Shown here in pieces: positions 5,387 through 6,880 of a stretch of DNA of 6,880 nt. A program made the translations under genes and the position numbers. Below the pieces are notes generated by a model, which saw only the letters and a program-made list of their open reading frames with translations, ran no database searches and was not told the origin of the DNA. The stretch is taken from NCBI GenBank assembly GCA_002391545.1, contig DGFF01000007.1:1-6880 (forward strand). The letters run 5' to 3'. Every line of letters begins with the position of its first letter. The first letter of the stretch is position 1. Source of the DNA: Candidatus Fermentithermobacillaceae bacterium UBA3907. GTDB taxonomy: Bacteria; Bacillota; Sulfobacillia; Fermentithermobacillales; Fermentithermobacillaceae.

Positions 5387-6808
5387 CTATTCTCCTCCAT
5401 ACTCTGGGATACCGAACTTTTTGCGAACAAAAGTCCTGGCCGGCCCTACAAGGTACAAAGACCCACAACATATCACTACGTCATTAGACGATGCTTTAGA
5501 GATAGCAAGTTCCATTGCTTTGTCTAAGTTTTCTTCCACAGTCACTTTCTCAACATATTTTTCTACTTCCTGGGCGAGGATGAAAGGGTCCAAAGCCCTA
5601 GGTGTGTGAGGTTTGGTCACGATGACTTCTTGGCATAGAGGACAGATAAAAGCAGTAGATTCTTTGTAGCATTTATCGCCTAGAATTCCGTATACGCATA
5701 TTATTCTTCTTCCTTCAAGTTCCTTGAGGAAATCTGCAAGAACTTGTGCGCCTTGTGGGTTATGAGCTGCGTCCAGTATTATAAGGGGATTTTTGTGCAT
5801 TACCTCTAGGCGTCCAGGCCATTCGGTCCGCGCCATACCTACCTTAATGCCTTGATGATCTAAGGCTATAGGTAGAGTAGCGCTTTCTTCCTCACTATTT
5901 TGGACTGTAAAGCGCAAAGGTTTTACCCTAGCAGCCTCAAGAGCCGCTACGGCCAAGGCTGCATTTAGTTCCTGGTGTTTTCCTAAAAGAGGTACATATA
6001 TATGGTCGTACCTGTAATCAGGCCCAATTATATCTATAGTAGGGCCTCTAAGAGGAGAAAGGTCGTCTGATCCTATTGTTTCGGGATGTACTTCTTCCCA
6101 GGTTACATTAGCAAAAGGCGCTTGCCCTACGATTACAAGGTCAGAGTTTGATTGGGCGGCCCGTTTTCTAATCACTTCGAGAGGTTCTTCCTCTACCACT
6201 CCTGTCACTACAGGCACTTCTGGCTTTATGATCCCCGCTTTTTCAAAAGCGATTTCTGAGAGGGTGTTCCCTAACTGGGTCATGTGGTCGTAACCTATTG
6301 TAGTTATTACGGAAACTGCTGGCGTTACAACATTAGTGGCATCAAGCCGCCCTCCCAGACCTACTTCTAAAGCTACGTAGTCGCATTCTTCCTGGGCAAA
6401 GTACAAAAATGCTAAAGCGGTGTTAATCTCAAACTCGGTGGGATGGTCGAAACCTTCCTTTAGTATTTGTTCCACAGCAGGTCGAACTTGGGAAACCAGC
6501 TCCACAAGTTTCTCTTTTGGGATCTTCTTGCCGTTTATCATCATTCTCTCGCGGTAGTCTTCTAAATATGGGGAGATATACATGCCCGTTCTGTAACCAG
6601 AAGTACTGAGTATGGATGCTACCATGGCGGTTACAGACCCTTTTCCGTTGGTTCCTGCTATGTGGATAAACTTGGCATTTTTCTGGGGGTTACCCAAAAT
6701 CTCAAGCAGTCTAGTGATCCTTTCCAAACCTAACCTAGAACCAAAGCGCATGCTAGAGTGAATCCAGTCCAGAGCTTCTGCGTATTGACTCTCAACATCT
6801 TTTGCCAC
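5387..6808 (-). CDS. folC: bifunctional folylpolyglutamate synthase / dihydrofolate synthase
   Basis: Cytoplasmic ATP-dependent ligase that joins L-glutamate to dihydropteroate and/or adds glutamates to folates, keeping them in the cell. The 473-residue Mur-ligase-type protein carries the P-loop AGTNGKGS (51-58), the folate-loop region ISPYLEDYRERMMING (78-93), TEFEINTALAFLYF (124-137), LEVGLGGRLDATNV (147-160), and GYDHMTQLG through EKAGIIK (172-195, with the Lys at 190 expected to be carbamylated). The interdomain LLGKHQELNAALA (274-286) leads to the C-terminal domain with TEWPGRLEV (328-336), ILDAAHNPQGA (344-354) and GILGDK (374-379). All core motifs are present. It is somewhat longer than a typical ~430-residue FolC, with extra sequence around 230-265 and near the C-terminus. 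The start is GTG 6808, with GGGGAG (6819-6814) five bases upstream. In many Bacillota folC lies downstream of valS and upstream of a SPOR or spoIIB gene; the latter neighbour is present here, and whatever lies upstream falls outside the window. Confidence 0.95.
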   Translation of the reverse strand: MAKDVESQYAEALDWIHSSMRFGSRLGLERITRLLEILGNPQKNAKFIHIAGTNGKGSVTAMVASILSTSGYRTGMYISPYLEDYRERMMINGKKIPKEKLVELVSQVRPAVEQILKEGFDHPTEFEINTALAFLYFAQEECDYVALEVGLGGRLDATNVVTPAVSVITTIGYDHMTQLGNTLSEIAFEKAGIIKPEVPVVTGVVEEEPLEVIRKRAAQSNSDLVIVGQAPFANVTWEEVHPETIGSDDLSPLRGPTIDIIGPDYRYDHIYVPLLGKHQELNAALAVAALEAARVKPLRFTVQNSEEESATLPIALDHQGIKVGMARTEWPGRLEVMHKNPLIILDAAHNPQGAQVLADFLKELEGRRIICVYGILGDKCYKESTAFICPLCQEVIVTKPHTPRALDPFILAQEVEKYVEKVTVEENLDKAMELAISKASSNDVVICCGSLYLVGPARTFVRKKFGIPEYGGE

Positions 6809-6830
6809 GTGATCTCCCCACCTTATTAAG

Positions 6831-6842
6831 AAATTCGAATTT
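6831..6842. repeat. 12-base perfect palindrome upstream of folC
   Basis: AAATTCGAATTT reads the same on both strands and lies 22 bases upstream of the folC start. It could be an operator for a dimeric regulator, but in A/T-rich intergenic DNA such a palindrome may also be chance. The rest of 6809-6880 shows the folC ribosome binding site and no recognisable gene. Confidence 0.25.
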
Positions 6843-6880
6843 GATTAAGCATGGATATGCGTTTTTTTACAGTCACATCT

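Noticed and set aside
6843..6872. GCAT-GGAT-ATGC followed by a T-run on the plus strand, resembling a terminator
   Set aside because: The stem is only four pairs, and no plus-strand gene ends nearby.
6826..6879. Minus-strand open stretch of 17 codons ending in tandem TAA, possibly the tail of a gene upstream of folC
   Set aside because: Too short to identify; it does not resemble the C-terminus of ValS, the usual upstream neighbour, and another minus frame is also open for 11 codons there.
1..6880. CRISPR array, transposon, toxin-antitoxin or defence system
   Set aside because: No repeat arrays, transposase motifs or paired small toxin/antitoxin-like genes were seen; all sizeable frames are explained by housekeeping or envelope families.

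Overview
The window carries six clear protein genes in two converging blocks and reads as ordinary chromosomal DNA of a Gram-positive bacterium of the Bacillota, probably a clostridial or limnochordial-type lineage. The grounds are the order comEC-(small or accessory gene)-holA with rpsT pointing back at holA, as in Bacillus; a folC gene followed by a SPOR-domain membrane protein, which recalls folC-spoIIB; strong GGAGG-type ribosome binding sites; and frequent GTG starts. The exact genus cannot be told from the sequence. Base composition looks balanced and similar throughout, and no insertion sequence, phage gene, tRNA, rRNA or CRISPR array was seen.

Left block, plus strand (1-3854): the 3' part of comEC (DNA-uptake channel with its extracellular metallo-beta-lactamase-like domain), then a VanW-family lipoprotein gene with its own possible promoter, then holA (clamp-loader delta subunit). 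The holA reading frame appears to begin upstream of its first ATG, at a strong Shine-Dalgarno that faces an ACG codon. A possible 37-codon gene overlaps the comEC stop.

Right block, minus strand (6808 down to 3939): folC (folylpolyglutamate/dihydrofolate synthase), then 86 bp later a membrane-anchored SPOR-domain protein, then after about 230 bp rpsT (ribosomal protein S20), which has its own plausible promoter. holA and rpsT converge on a shared stem-loop at 3894-3934 that probably ends transcription from both sides.

Functionally the genes do not form one pathway. They mix DNA uptake, envelope/peptidoglycan functions (VanW and SPOR proteins), replication, translation and folate metabolism, as is common in conserved Bacillota housekeeping neighbourhoods. 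I found no convincing novel system. The points most worth a second look are the holA start, the SPOR protein with its unusual helical C-terminal extension, and the small ORF and direct repeat upstream of the VanW gene.
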